Below, piece after piece: positions 53,041-63,624 of a stretch of DNA of 64,000 nucleotides. The DNA comes from Colletotrichum lupini (Eukaryota; Ascomycota; Sordariomycetes; Glomerellales; Glomerellaceae), in contig NC_064676.1 of NCBI RefSeq assembly GCF_023278565.1, forward strand, positions 5,766,001-5,830,000, written 5' to 3'. Position 1 is the first letter of the stretch. Each line of letters opens with the position of its first letter. Both the position numbers and the translations under genes were made by a program. The notes under the pieces were generated by a model, which saw only the letters and a program-made list of their open reading frames with translations, was not told the DNA's origin and did not search any database.

Positions 53041-53565
53041 ATGGCAAACCAAATAACAGAGGCCTCGCTAAAGCAGGCCCTCACCGAGCGTCTGCAGGCA
53101 ATTCACGTCGAGATCTCGGATATGTCAGGTATGTCTTCGCTCGTCGCCAGCATGCACTCCCTCAACCGAAAACCCCCCCACGTCATGCCCCGCCATGTTA
53201 GAAATCAATGTACTCGCCCGCGCATCGTCTGTCGCGCCCAGCACACCTCACCGACCCATGCGAAACCACCATTATGCGACATTCTGGGCTTCCTCCTAAC
53301 TAAAACATTCTATCAAACAGGCGGCTGCGGACAAGCCTTCACCTCGACGATCGTCTCCCCCGCCTTCGAGAAACAAACCTCCCTGAAGCGCCACCGCCTC
53401 GTCAACGCCGCCCTCAAGGACGAGATCGCCCAGATCCACGCCTGGAGCGCAAAGTGCCAGACGCCCGCCGAGTGGGAGCGCGATAGAGCCGCCGCCGGCG
53501 GAGGCAGCGACGGCCCGCCGATGGACGGGACTGTCGGCGGCAGGGTGGAGGGTGTTGCGCAGTGA
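53041..53565 (+). CDS. BolA-family protein (Bol2/Fra2-like)
   Basis: Small BolA-domain protein. Cytosolic members (yeast Fra2/Bol2) pair with monothiol glutaredoxins to sense and relay iron-sulfur status. Exons 53041-53128 and 53321-53565, 110 residues. Family signature DMSGGCGQAF is created exactly across the splice, followed by FEKQTSLKRHRLVNAALKDE, with the conserved RHRLV loop and its histidine as the cluster ligand, and AQIHAWSAKCQTPAEWERD. A short Gly-rich tail follows. No presequence, which favours the cytosolic Bol2/Fra2 type over mitochondrial Bol1/Bol3. The intron is unusually long for the window (192 nt). Confidence 0.93.
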   Translation: MANQITEASLKQALTERLQAIHVEISDMSGMSSLVASMHSLNRKPPHVMPRHVRNQCTRPRIVCRAQHTSPTHAKPPLCDILGFLLTKTFYQTGGCGQAFTSTIVSPAFEKQTSLKRHRLVNAALKDEIAQIHAWSAKCQTPAEWERDRAAAGGGSDGPPMDGTVGGRVEGVAQ

Positions 53566-53986
53566 AGAAAAAGGGAAAATGGGACAAGACACATCGCACC
53601 GGAATTGGAGCTGGACTGGACTGGCCGCCCCGGTTGGGGAGAGGGGAGCATTATGCATCATCAGTTGTCACTTCGCGCCGAACACGGAGATGACTGGGCC
53701 GCTTGGGGCGACATGGACATATACACAGGGCGATACGTCCCTATACAAGGCGGGAAAAGAGACGCCACGCATGAGATCCAAAAAGAAGAACATGGAGGCA
53801 TCTTGGGAGGATGGCGCGATAAGTGTTTGGTCTAGACGCCCCCCTTTTCGAGTATATACATGAGGTTTTCGCGGAAAGCAGAAAAGCAGAAGCAGGCTTT
53901 TCGTGGCTTCGTTCTTTGTCATTTATCAACCTACTCCTAACAGCATGCCTGGACTCCCCAATGAACCAGCTCCATGAGCAAGAGAT
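53566..53986. other. Convergent 3' spacer BOL2-like/APL2
   Basis: 421 bp of shared 3' flank. No gene or recognisable element. Confidence 0.5.
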
Positions 53987-56354
53987 CTAGAACAACCCAA
54001 GCAAGTCCTCATTCGTCTTCTTCCCGTTTCCTTCGCCACCTTGAGGTTGTGCAGGCTGGTGTAACTGCATGCCCGCCGGCAAGGGCTGCCCGGACCCTGT
54101 GTTGCCAAAGTCGAGCCCAGCGAAGCCGTTCATCATGTCATTCATGCCGCCACCACCTGCTCCAGGGCTCATCGGGTTGGCCGCCTGCTGTTGCTGCGGC
54201 GGAGGAGCATCAAACAAACCCATCATGTCAGCCATGGCACTCGAGTTACCACCTCCCGCAGGGCTGGCCACTCTGTCTGGGGTGTTGATGTTGCTCTGCT
54301 GCTCGGCTGATGCAGGGGCAGCACCGTCAAAGTCGATATCGAGAAGGTTTTCGATGTTGTTTTGTGAGTTGGCGTTGCCGTTGGCCACAGCTGCCACTGA
54401 CGCAGCAATGGGGTTTTCGGCCGCCTCTTGCCGTTGTTCGCGGATGGCCGCACGCTGAATCTCGTCTGCTCCATAGCGACCCTTGCCGACAAATGATTCT
54501 GGTGGCTTGTGGTACACCGACGCCAGAGTAGAAAGCTCTGCGAGAAGTTGCTCGAGGAGAGCAGGGGGAAGGCTGGTCATTGTTGTGGTAATGGCGGGCT
54601 TCTGAGACAGGACAATATTCTTGGCGACATCCAAATCGCCTGACAATAGACGCCAGTAGACGTAAGCTCTGTCTCTGATATCTGGGTTGTCGTTGTCTGT
54701 CGTAGCCTGCTGAAGCACCTTTTGGACCAGTCCCTGGTTGCTGCCGGGCTTCTTGAGGAAGAGTTTGACCACAGCAGTCAGGATCTGGAGTTGAGTCTGC
54801 TGAAAGTTAGCGGTGTCTTTGAATATCTGGAATGAATCGACAAACCTGTGTGAACTCCTCCATGAAACCCTCCACGAAACTTTCCAGAATGTCGTCGGCG
54901 TTGTTGATCTTCTCAGCGTACTCTCCCACAATCCAAATCAGCGATCCTCTTGCCGTTGGCTCGTCCAGCTCGTCGATATACTTGCAGAGCGTGGGGATGA
55001 CGCCCTCGTAACCAGGGTATTTGCGGAGAATATCCTTGATAACCACCACAACCTCCTGCACAACGTAGTTGACCTTGGTGGCAATCAAGTCCAACAATGC
55101 GTTGACGCACTTCTGACTGGCACTCTCGAGCTTGATCGCAACCTGGCCAATGGCCTTGACGGCGCGCTTGACAAAGTCCATATCGACCTCCAAAGCGTAC
55201 TCTTTCAATTCTGCGAGGAGTTGGTCAAAGTTCTTCTCGTTGGCTATCCGAACCATGATCTCGAGCTTCTGAAGTTTGACGTAGGGGGGATCGTTATATT
55301 TGCAGAAGAAGACTCGCAGCTCTTTGCTAAGAATATCGGGCTTAGCCTGCAGGAGGAGGTCAATATTGCGCAGAGCAACATACTGCACCTCAGGAGCAGA
55401 CGCCACAAGCGTGACAAGAGGCGGCGCCATCTTCTTTAGGTATGATCGCACAAGCTCCGGGCTAACTGCCTTCATGTGGATGAAGACCACCTTCACGGCG
55501 GCCAAGACCACGCTGGGGTTGACGTGTTGGAACTGTGGCGCAACTCTTTCACAAATGTGCTCAGACTCCTTGGTATCCGCAGCAGGATAGTCGGCCAGTG
55601 TGGTCAGGATAGTGACGCGACCCCATTCCGTGCACTCGTTGAGAGCCATCAACAGCTTCTTCAGTGTGGCCGGTGTCACTACAAGTGCTCGAGTCTCTGG
55701 TGCGGTTTCGGTGATCTCTGAAAGCGCCTGGACCGAGTTTGCGACAACCATAGGATTCGGGTCCCCAATCAACTCCTGCAGTGACTCCAAAAAGCCGTTC
55801 TCTATGCACATTGATGGGTTGAGATCGAAGAGTTTGGCGACACAAATCGCGGCCGTCTTTCGAACGTATGGCGACTCGTCTCGTAGTGTCTTCCGCAGCG
55901 GCTCTTCCATGTAATCCACCATCTTGTCGACTCTAATACAGCCCATCGTTCGGATCGCTAGCGCACGGATGAGGGGATTCGGGTCTTCGGAATCTTGTAC
56001 GAAAGTATTAACGGCAAGAATACAGAGATCTGGATGCGATTTCGCGTAGTTCCTGTTGTATGCTGTCAGTAGTCGCTTTAGATGCCTCGCCTAGGCAGCA
56101 GATCGGTTTCGACTGCGGACTAACATCAAGTATAAGTAAACCAGCTTCTTCTGGTCCAGGTCGCCTGTCGCAATGTTCTTCAGGACATCGGGGAACAAAG
56201 CAGACACGTCCTTGCCCAACGTCATCGCCATAATCGTCTTCTGGATGGATTCCTTGCGCTCGTAGGCATATTGAGAGACAAGGCCTGCCCGCAGCTCAAA
56301 GGTCTCTCCCTTCCTCGGGACAGCAAAGGCCCCACGAATCCGATTGACCGCCAT
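53987..56354 (-). CDS. apl2: Clathrin adaptor beta subunit (AP-1, Apl2 type)
   Basis: Large beta-adaptin of a clathrin adaptor complex; AP-1 acts at the trans-Golgi/endosome. Exons 56354-56125, 56052-54846 and 54799-53987, 749 residues. The N-terminal adaptin solenoid (about 10-570) carries the family landmarks KRKE-type segment [33 protein letters not shown] across the first splice, [20 protein letters not shown] and [20 protein letters not shown]. The hinge is Gln/Asn/Pro-rich and holds a clathrin-box motif LLDID at 631-635 and a C-terminal EDLLGLF. There is no C-terminal ear domain, matching fungal Apl2 (726 residues in yeast). The second intron ends in a tandem CAGCAG acceptor, so proteins with or without one glutamine are possible. 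Confidence 0.93.
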
Positions 56355-56998
56355 GGTGTCGGGAGGTGCTCGAGGTAGGGGGTATGGTGATTTAGGGTGT
56401 GTTGTCGGAGGGGGCTAGAGGCGATCTGGCAGATGAGAGAGATAGCCAGTCCGATCAGGACCTGGACAAGCTCATCCAAAGGTAAAGTCTCGGTATTCAA
56501 CAGCAGTCCGCTTGCTTTTGCTCGTCGTAGGTGTCCGGGGGATGCAGTGAATGCACCTCGTCGGTAGTCGCCAAGAGGATGAGGTGGTCGAAGAAGTACC
56601 TGGCAGTGGAATGCACCCCTAACCTTAATCCCAGCCTGGCCAGCCTGGCAGCAGTGCTGGGCGCTGCACTGCTCCGATTCGCTAAATGAATGTCGCTCCA
56701 TCCTCCTTGGCGACTCCACAGCGATGCACATGCAACTATCGGGCCTGTTGTTTTATCGGAAACTCTTTTACAGAGGTACAAGGTACCAAGCTCTAAGGCA
56801 AGTAAACATTGATGAGCTCATTGCAACATCGCCATTTCCATCTGCTGCCCTTGACCTCACTTTTTGTTATACTTCTCCGGCTCCTCCACGGCATTACGGA
56901 GCTTTTATCCCTTTCAGCAAACAAAATTTGCTAAGAAATTCGGCCCAGGCCCGCGATCTGAAACACTGCCAATAATACCAACCACTAAATAAATCACC
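56355..56998. promoter_or_regulatory. Divergent promoter APL2/52-residue microgene
   Basis: 644 bp between divergent starts. A palindrome AGGTACAAGGTACC lies at about 56775. The stretch just upstream of 56999 is pyrimidine-rich. No gene. Confidence 0.45.
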
Positions 56999-57264
56999 AT
57001 GGTAAGCCATTTCCGTTCATCTAGTGAATGAAGGCATCTGACAAGTCTCTTTAAGGCCACATTGCCCAACCTGCGTCGTTTGTTCATCGAGGCAAGAACG
57101 GATGATGAAGAGCGGGAAGTGTCTAGGAAAGCAGTGAGTCGGTGTCAAACAGCTCCATGGTGTCCCTAAACTTACCAGTCATGCAGTTTTATAACGCAGT
57201 CCTCTTCATGAGCTCTGTGACTATCTTCAGCTTGATTGCTCAGAGGATGAATGCCGTGAAATGA
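56999..57264 (+). CDS. 52-residue single-TM microprotein, ATG-only first coding exon
   Basis: Predicted exons 56999-57001 (exactly ATG), 57056-57133 and 57187-57264. Donors GTAAGC and GTGAGT and an in-frame total support the model. Protein: short basic/acidic N-terminal half (LRRLFIEARTDDEEREVSRK) and one hydrophobic helix (about 28-46, FYNAVLFMSSVTIFSLIAQR), then a short polar end. The size and tail-helix layout recall small mitochondrial or ER membrane subunits such as those of TOM, respiratory or ATP-synthase complexes, but I do not recognise the family and assign none. The tight, regular gene structure argues it is a real conserved gene missed by length cut-offs. Confidence 0.6.
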
Positions 57265-57878
57265 ATCAACACAGTCGACCAATAGTGTTCGTTAGGTTGA
57301 ACCACAGATGTCGAGCTTCTCGATGAATGCCCGCCGCGTTGGGTATCCAGAGGTTCGCAAAGCCTGCTTCAGGGCTCTGCGGTCCAAGATGATGCGCCCC
57401 GCAACAACACCATCCGCAGCAGAGTCATAGGCAGGCGAAGAAATTAGTCGTGCGAGACACATCCCGCAGCATGACAGGGAATTCGCGCTTGCAAGGACGA
57501 AGTTGAACATATGCGGGCGACCTCTTCCACCGGCAACTGGGAGAGTGGTGCTCGTTGAGGACAGGGTCAGGCCCTGGTACCGCCGATTCACGACTTACTG
57601 AGACTCATAGCCGTTGCTGCAACGAGTATACGAGCATGATATCAGATTAATGAGTCACCTGAAGGCACAAAGAAGATGTGGAAGATGTGCAAGGACTACT
57701 ATAGTCGTAGGCAATGCGATACGAAAAAGCACCGCGCCAGGCTCCTTGACACAGGCCCTGATATCAATGAACATTGTTTGATCCTTTGCTTTGCAGGCGA
57801 CGGCTGCTGATACTACCCCTGGCCAATGCGGAGACCTCCGTCTCCACGTCCGTCTCAAATCGTAACTACTGTACGCCA
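57265..57878. other. Convergent spacer, microgene/cupin
   Basis: No convincing gene. A minus-strand frame at 57292-57591 contains GRIILDRRALKQALRTSG, which looks somewhat protein-like, but no domain, start context or intron supports it. Confidence 0.35.
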
Positions 57879-58625
57879 TCATAAGTTATTCTCTTTGGGT
57901 GCCTCCCCAACAGACGCGAATATTCCTCTTGAGTTATTCCAAATCCTCACCAACGGCCCATCAATCCCGTACAAGGGATCATTGGGCGGTACGGGAACAG
58001 CGGAAACCTCTTCTATCAGCCCGCTCTTCTCCTCCAACTTCTTCTTGCCGATTTCGTATTTATAATGAGGTGAACCTTTGGGATACACTCCAACATATCG
58101 ATACTCGGGCTCTCCCTCAACAGGATCTGCTGCTCCCTCCGCCTTTGAGACAGAGGCATGCCCTACGCCTGCTGGGACGACGACGACATCGCCGGCTCGC
58201 ACTATACATCGTACTCCGCTGCCAACGTCATCCGAGACCCCTTCGCCAAAGACTAGCTCGGAGCTGCCTTGAAAGACGCCTGCTTCATGGGTTAACGGAG
58301 TTGAATGATTCAAGGGGATCGATGGACCTGCCGTAACACTCGTGAGTGTTTGGGTGAAAGTGCTTCAGGCTGATAGTCCCCCAAGTTCCCTATAGGTAAA
58401 AGACTCTTTAATAACGACGTCAAATGAGTATACGGAGACTTAGTAAGCCAGAATTCTTACCTTCTTCTCCCAGCCGTGACGCTGAAGTCTTTCTGATGCG
58501 CTCTCCTCGTTAAGTGACTGGAGAACATCACGATATATGAGGACTGGAAGATCATTATTCGGACAATGAGCAGTCCTCTTCAACGGGTACGCCTCGGGCT
58601 GCACGACCTTCTCATATGAAGACAT
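57879..58625 (-). CDS. Cupin-domain protein
   Basis: Single-domain cupin, probably a small metal-binding or sugar/oxalate-related enzyme; the substrate is unknown. Exons 58625-58461, 58389-58332 and 58279-57879 sum in frame to 207 residues, from the ATG that gives MSSYEKVVQPEAYPLKR; the frame extends to a GTG at 58712. Cupin motif 1 is visible as KHFHPNTHECYGVFQGSSEL (His, His and Glu ligands) and motif 2 as AGDVVVVPAGVGHASV, followed by YRYVGVYPKGSPHY. Motif 1 is created only if the second intron (58280-58331) uses a GC donor (G|GCAGGT) with a CAG acceptor. With the nearby GT (58328) the frame is lost and the cupin core broken. Confidence 0.85.
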
Positions 58626-59026
58626 TATTTCACCGGCCCATGCGGGATGGACTCGAGAAGACTCGTTTATGATTCGATGTGTTACAGAGTTCTCACGCCC
58701 GAGTATGGCCACGAGCTATTGGGTATTTTGAAAAATAATGTTTGTGGTGTGTTTGTTCATATTAACTTTCTGTCGCTGTCAACAACACCTACTCCTCTAA
58801 CCCCGGATTCTCTGGTCATTTGACAGTGCCAAGCAGCCAGAAAGGCAAAGAGGCAAGCTGCTGGAGTTATCTCCGAACGTCACCAGGAGAAGACATCGGC
58901 TCCGAGGACCCCTCCATATCGTGCATTCCTGCCGATCCCGTGGCCACTGAAGCACAATGATATCCTCAACTCTGTCATAACATCAACGCAAGCTTACAGA
59001 TCAACATCTCGACTGATTATCCAGTA
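58626..59026. other. Spacer cupin/CDC9
   Basis: 401 bp between the cupin start and the DNA ligase stop on the same strand: cupin promoter plus ligase 3' flank. Nothing else seen. Confidence 0.5.
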
Positions 59027-61699
59027 TTACTCTTCAAATTCGTCCAAAACATCGCCCTGCCCTTCCTTCGTCGGCGCCTTCGCCTCCTGCTTCCTCCACA
59101 AACCAGCAAGAAACTCATTCGTACTCGCCTCGTCCATGCTCTTATCCTCGCGCTTCTTCAAAAATCGAGGGAATCGCAGGCTCAACCCTCGTTCGTCGCT
59201 GACGAGCCCAATGGCGGCCGTGTACGTCGGACTCAGAGTGATGTCCGCAAACGCCATCTCCCACACCTCCTGAGGCTCGAACCACACGTCAGGCTCGGGA
59301 CCAGAGTACTCGACAAACGCGGGCTTCTGGGTGCGCGTGTTCTGCCTCTCGCTTAGCTCGCCGTCGTCGTAGTGTTCCCTGTTCGCCTTATAGAAGGCGT
59401 CTGTAAAGCCCGACATGCACTTGCACACGACCTCGAGGGCGCCGCTGTCCTCGTTGCGGACGGCCATGAGGATTGGCGACCACCATTTGGACTTCCGGCC
59501 TTGTCCGTGCCAGGCGGCTACCGGAATCATGTCCAACGTCTCAAAGCTTGAGTTGTAGTCCTTCTTGACCTTTAGCCACGAGTCTAGTCGCTTATCGGGC
59601 TCGTATGTGGCCAAGAGAGGCTTGCGTCTGCCCTTCTTCTTCGGAGCGCCCTCCTCGCCCTTGGTGCCTTTGCTTCGTGATTTTGACTTTGAAGGCGTTC
59701 TGGGTTCCTCGGCAACCTCGCCATCGGCATCTACTGCGCCGTCACCATGGTAGGGGACATCTGTCAAGTTGTCCAAGATTTTGACCATAATGCCTTCACA
59801 CTTGATATTGGTTGCCGCCTTAAAAAACTCCAATACAGCATCCGAGTCTTGCGACGTAGCATCCAGGCTCTTCACCCAGGTGAATTGGCGGGGAACTTCG
59901 ATAAACATCGATCGCAGGAGCTCCCTTCTTTCTCGAAAGGGCCGGTTCAGTAGGGGTTGTCCGTTGAGAAACATGAGGTCAAATGCGAACATGCAAACGT
60001 TGACTTGCACGCTGCCAATAGCGACATCCTTCCGCGCGCGATTGCTCAGCGTCTGGAAGTTCTTCAAATCTCCCGTCTCGCTGTCCACGGCCACCACTTC
60101 GCCTTCCATAATAAAGCTGTTGACGCCTTCGCCGCGAACCTTGGGCATCAATGCGACTAAGTCGGGGTACTTGTCCGTCATCAGCTCGAGGTGTCTTGAG
60201 AAGATGGAAATTTTGCCGCTTTCATCGCAGTGAATCTGAGCTCTTTGGCCGTCATACTTGAACTCGCAAGCAAAGTCTCTGCCCTGGAGTTTCGTGAGCA
60301 TCTCGGAAAGGTCTCTCGTGATGCTTCCCAACATGGGCCGGAGTGGTATGTGCAGCGTTAAATCACAACGAAGTAACAGCTCGTCGCAGACGCCAATTTC
60401 CAATAAGACGGGTACAAGATCGTTGTAGTTGGGGCGCCGCGCGAAGCAGGCCTTTAGTATTTCCTCTGGCCTGCTCCATACTTCAGCGAGCTCTTCCTTC
60501 TTTAGTTTTTGGAGGTCCTTGACTGATCGTAGTGGGAACTCAGCTCCCGGAGGTCTAGAAAGGAATAAGGCTCTTGAGAGAGCAATCAACATGGTGGTTT
60601 TGACAGCACCAATACGTAGCTACCGACGTTAGACATTTGATAAAAAGGCTGTTACAAAATCAAAACCTACATGTTGACACAATGTTCGTACAATGAACCT
60701 GCTCTCTTCACCACCGCGGGCATCTTGTAGAAGTCGATCGACAATTCTCTGCTTTGCTTCGCCGCTTCCGTTACCTTGGCTATTAGCAATTTTGACTAGT
60801 GATTGGTAGACAGCCTTGATGGTCAAGGGCTTCGGTTTCCGCAGAGTAAAGCTTTGCTTCTTCTTGGCCTCGAATGCAACGTCCCCGGCATCACCGTGCT
60901 TGTCGTAAAGTGTCTTTAGGGAGCGACCGTCTAATCCACACACCTGCTTCAGTGCCTTGGAAATCGCTGACCCCCCCAAACCGAGCTCTAAGGAGATGTA
61001 AGGGGGCGAGATGGAATTTGTTGCAAGCCAGACCGCGGGCAGTAGGCTCTCCGGGTCAGCTTCAATCAGTACTCTGATACAGTTGACTAGAGTATCCACA
61101 ATCTTAATCCGACTTTGTGTAGCGGATACCAAAATGAAGCATCGGGTGAGGAATGCGTATGAAGCGTGCCCTCCCTCAGCTGCCCATGATTCCTTCAGCC
61201 GAGGGACATATTCCGAAGGATCAAATATCAGTGGGCTTTGGTCCAGAGGAATGGTTGCTGAAACCGTGTCTTCAGCATTTGCCACGGAAGATAGTGACAG
61301 CGTCTTCGTCTTTGGCGTAACAATTGGCAGAACCGAGGATGTCGGCGACCCTTTCAGTCCAGACTTTGCCTCGATAGGTTCCTCTCCATTAGTCTCATTC
61401 AACCGTAAACTTGGGTCATTTACTGGCTCAGGACATGGCGTAGATTCTGCTCTTTCATTCTGCACCTCGGCATCCCATTCCGCTTGCAGCTTCCTGGCAA
61501 GCTCCTCATCCGTCAACTCCGGCTGCTGGTCGGCGGATCCCGTGCCATTCGATATGGCTTCAGGAGCAGGTTCCGTTGTGGGTTTCAGTGACGATGTGCC
61601 GTTCTGCTTCTGCTTAGAGAAGAAGTATTCCAGACCTCTCGAAGGTACTCCGGTTGACGACTGATCGTTCAGTTTCCTCTTCTTACTTGGGCTGGGCAT
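59027..61699 (-). CDS. cdc9: ATP-dependent DNA ligase I (Cdc9)
   Basis: Seals Okazaki fragments and repair nicks. Exons 61699-60671 and 60619-59027, 873 residues. The disordered N-terminus holds a PCNA-binding-like motif GLEYFFSKQ (about 23-31) next to the basic KKRKL, a probable nuclear signal. The DNA-binding domain spans about 190-400; it includes LCQHLRIGAVKTTML across the splice. The adenylation domain has the catalytic lysine K464 in EFKYDGQRAQIH, then FIMEGEVVAVD, FAFDLMFLNGQPL and CEGIMVKIL. A charged fungal insertion (about 645-690) precedes KPLLATYEPDKRLDSWLKVKKDY, motif V region. The OB fold ends with LRFPRFLKKREDKS. The start at 61699 is the first ATG; the longer frame begins with TTG. 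Divergent from eIF3k. Confidence 0.95.
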
Positions 61700-62279
61700 G
61701 GTGATGATGATGTTCAATGCAGGAACTTAGTGCGTGGAAAGCTTCGGATGATGATTCTAGTGAGAACAGATGCAAATGAAACTTCGTGTTATCATCACGA
61801 ACTGCCCAGTGGAATTTTACTTCCTTCTCTTTCCATCTGCTCAATGTTGTTAGTTCATCACTGAGCTGTCCGCTGAGGTACCTTAGCTCAACCCTGTAAC
61901 AGTCTCAGTCAATGACGCCGCTGCCTGCGAACCGAACAAGAGGGTACGTGCACCTTCCCAGCCACCCCTGTACCGGTAGCTTGCTCCCTTAGTCAGCAGA
62001 ACCCTTGGATCCATCGTCTTAGGTAAGGTGTCCTGGTTTACCTTCGAAGGAGAAACGGCCACACCTTTCCCCTTGCTCCGGCGCTAAACCTCATTTGACG
62101 ACCCAAGCGACTTCCACACAACAACACACTCGAACTTTTGGAAATCTTTCGCCAGGGCGGCCCAAGCCCCACCAGCGGCACCGATTTCTTCCTTCCCCTC
62201 CACGATACCTCTCCTAACCCGCCGAACCTCGAAAACCACCCTCTCACACCCCCCCACGCCGCACATAAAACCAGCAATC
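61700..62279. promoter_or_regulatory. Shared divergent promoter CDC9/eIF3k
   Basis: 580 bp between the two starts. It contains GAGGTACCTTAGCTC at about 61877 and TTAGGTAAGG at about 62020, members of the dispersed GGTACC/AGGTA family. No gene. Confidence 0.5.
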
Positions 62280-63279
62280 ATGTTGAACGGCGAAGATCCG
62301 CCCGAGCGGCCCGACTACATTGTCAACATCATCAATGGCCTCGAGCGGTACAACCCTGAGGCTGTCGTCAACCTCGAGTCCTACCTGCAGGAGCAGTGCG
62401 AGCAGAAGTACTGCGATTGCAATGCGAACCGGACACTCCTGAAGCTGTGAGTCGCAATCTCCAACATGCCTACTCGACCACCACCACGCGTCTTTTTTGT
62501 ACACGTCGGTGGCATCGGACCCCTTTGCTTGGTCTTGCGCCGGTTTATATGATGATCGTGTAAACGTTTCCTATTACCTGACATGCACTGGTTGTTCCGT
62601 CATGAACCCCTCAGTCGCAACTGAAGTCAGCACATGGTGTTAACTGAACGATACCGGAACTCAATATTGAGACACAATTTGGATACGAGCCTACATCATC
62701 ATGGAACTCGACAGCTGACCACTTTGTCTTCTCTCTCCTTCCAGGTACCAGCTTAACCCCGACCGTCTCAAGGATGAGGTCGTCACCAACATCCTCGTCA
62801 AGGCCATGACCCAGTTCCCCTCGCCGCAGTTCACCCTCGCCCTGCACCTCATCAACCCCTCCACCATCGCCCAGGGCGAGCTCCACGAGGCCGTCGCCAA
62901 GCTGCGCACCCTCAACAGCCAGCTCGAGGGCTCCCAGTACGCCCGCTTCTGGAACACCATTGACGGCGATGACCTCTGCGCCGACCTCATTGCCGACATC
63001 TCAGGCTTCGAGGACCTCATCCGCAGCAACATTGCCAACTCGATCGCCCAGGCCTTCCGCGAGGTCAGCCTGTCCCAGCTCGAGTCGTGGCTCGGCCTCG
63101 ACGGCGACGCCACCGCAAAGTTCGTCACCGAGGTTGCCGGCTGGACCGTTGGCGACAATGGCGTCGTTACTATCCCCAAGAACGCCGAGAACGAGGCCAA
63201 GAAGTCTGAGATCAGGGAGGACGTCAACGTCGACATGTTTTCGAGGATTCTTCGCAGATCATGGGAGGAGACTGCGTAA
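62280..63279 (+). CDS. eif3k: Translation initiation factor eIF3 subunit k
   Basis: Non-core subunit of eIF3 with a HAM (HEAT-like) half and a winged-helix PCI-like half. Exons 62280-62446 and 62745-63279, 233 residues, close to human eIF3k (218). Recognisable: YIVNIINGLERYNPEAVVNL, LESYLQEQCEQKYCDCNANR, LYQLNPDRLKDEVVTNILVK across the splice, MTQFPSPQFTLALHLI, FWNTIDGDDLCADLIADISG and FEDLIRSNIANSIAQAFREV, and the winged-helix part with LSQLESWLGLDGDATAKFV. The intron (298 nt) is the longest in the window. Budding yeast lacks the subunit; its presence is usual for filamentous fungi. Confidence 0.95.
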
Positions 63280-63624
63280 AAGAAGTACTTTTCTGAAAAA
63301 TAAGAAGAGAAATCGCAGACTTGGGCTTCGGTGTGAGGATGAACAGAAGAAGGGGACGCAAGGGTTGATATCACAACCCTTGGCTGCTAATAGCTCCGTA
63401 CATGGAGTTAGGGCTGGAAGAGAGCATGGCGGCAAAAATTACCGGCGTTCACTTTTGACTTTGGAATCGGGGGCCATAGAGTATATCCCTGAATATGAGA
63501 CATGCCACAATGTTTGAAATGTCGTGTAAAACGCTTCTTTTTCTTCTCATTATTTTGATGTGCTGCAAAATCTTTGTCCCTGCCTGTCCCCTTTTTTATC
63601 ATCGTCGTGTAGCACATAATTTTC
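63280..63624. other. Convergent 3' spacer eIF3k/TSR4
   Basis: 345 bp shared 3' flank, including A/T-rich stretches near 63290 and 63540. No gene. Confidence 0.5.
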
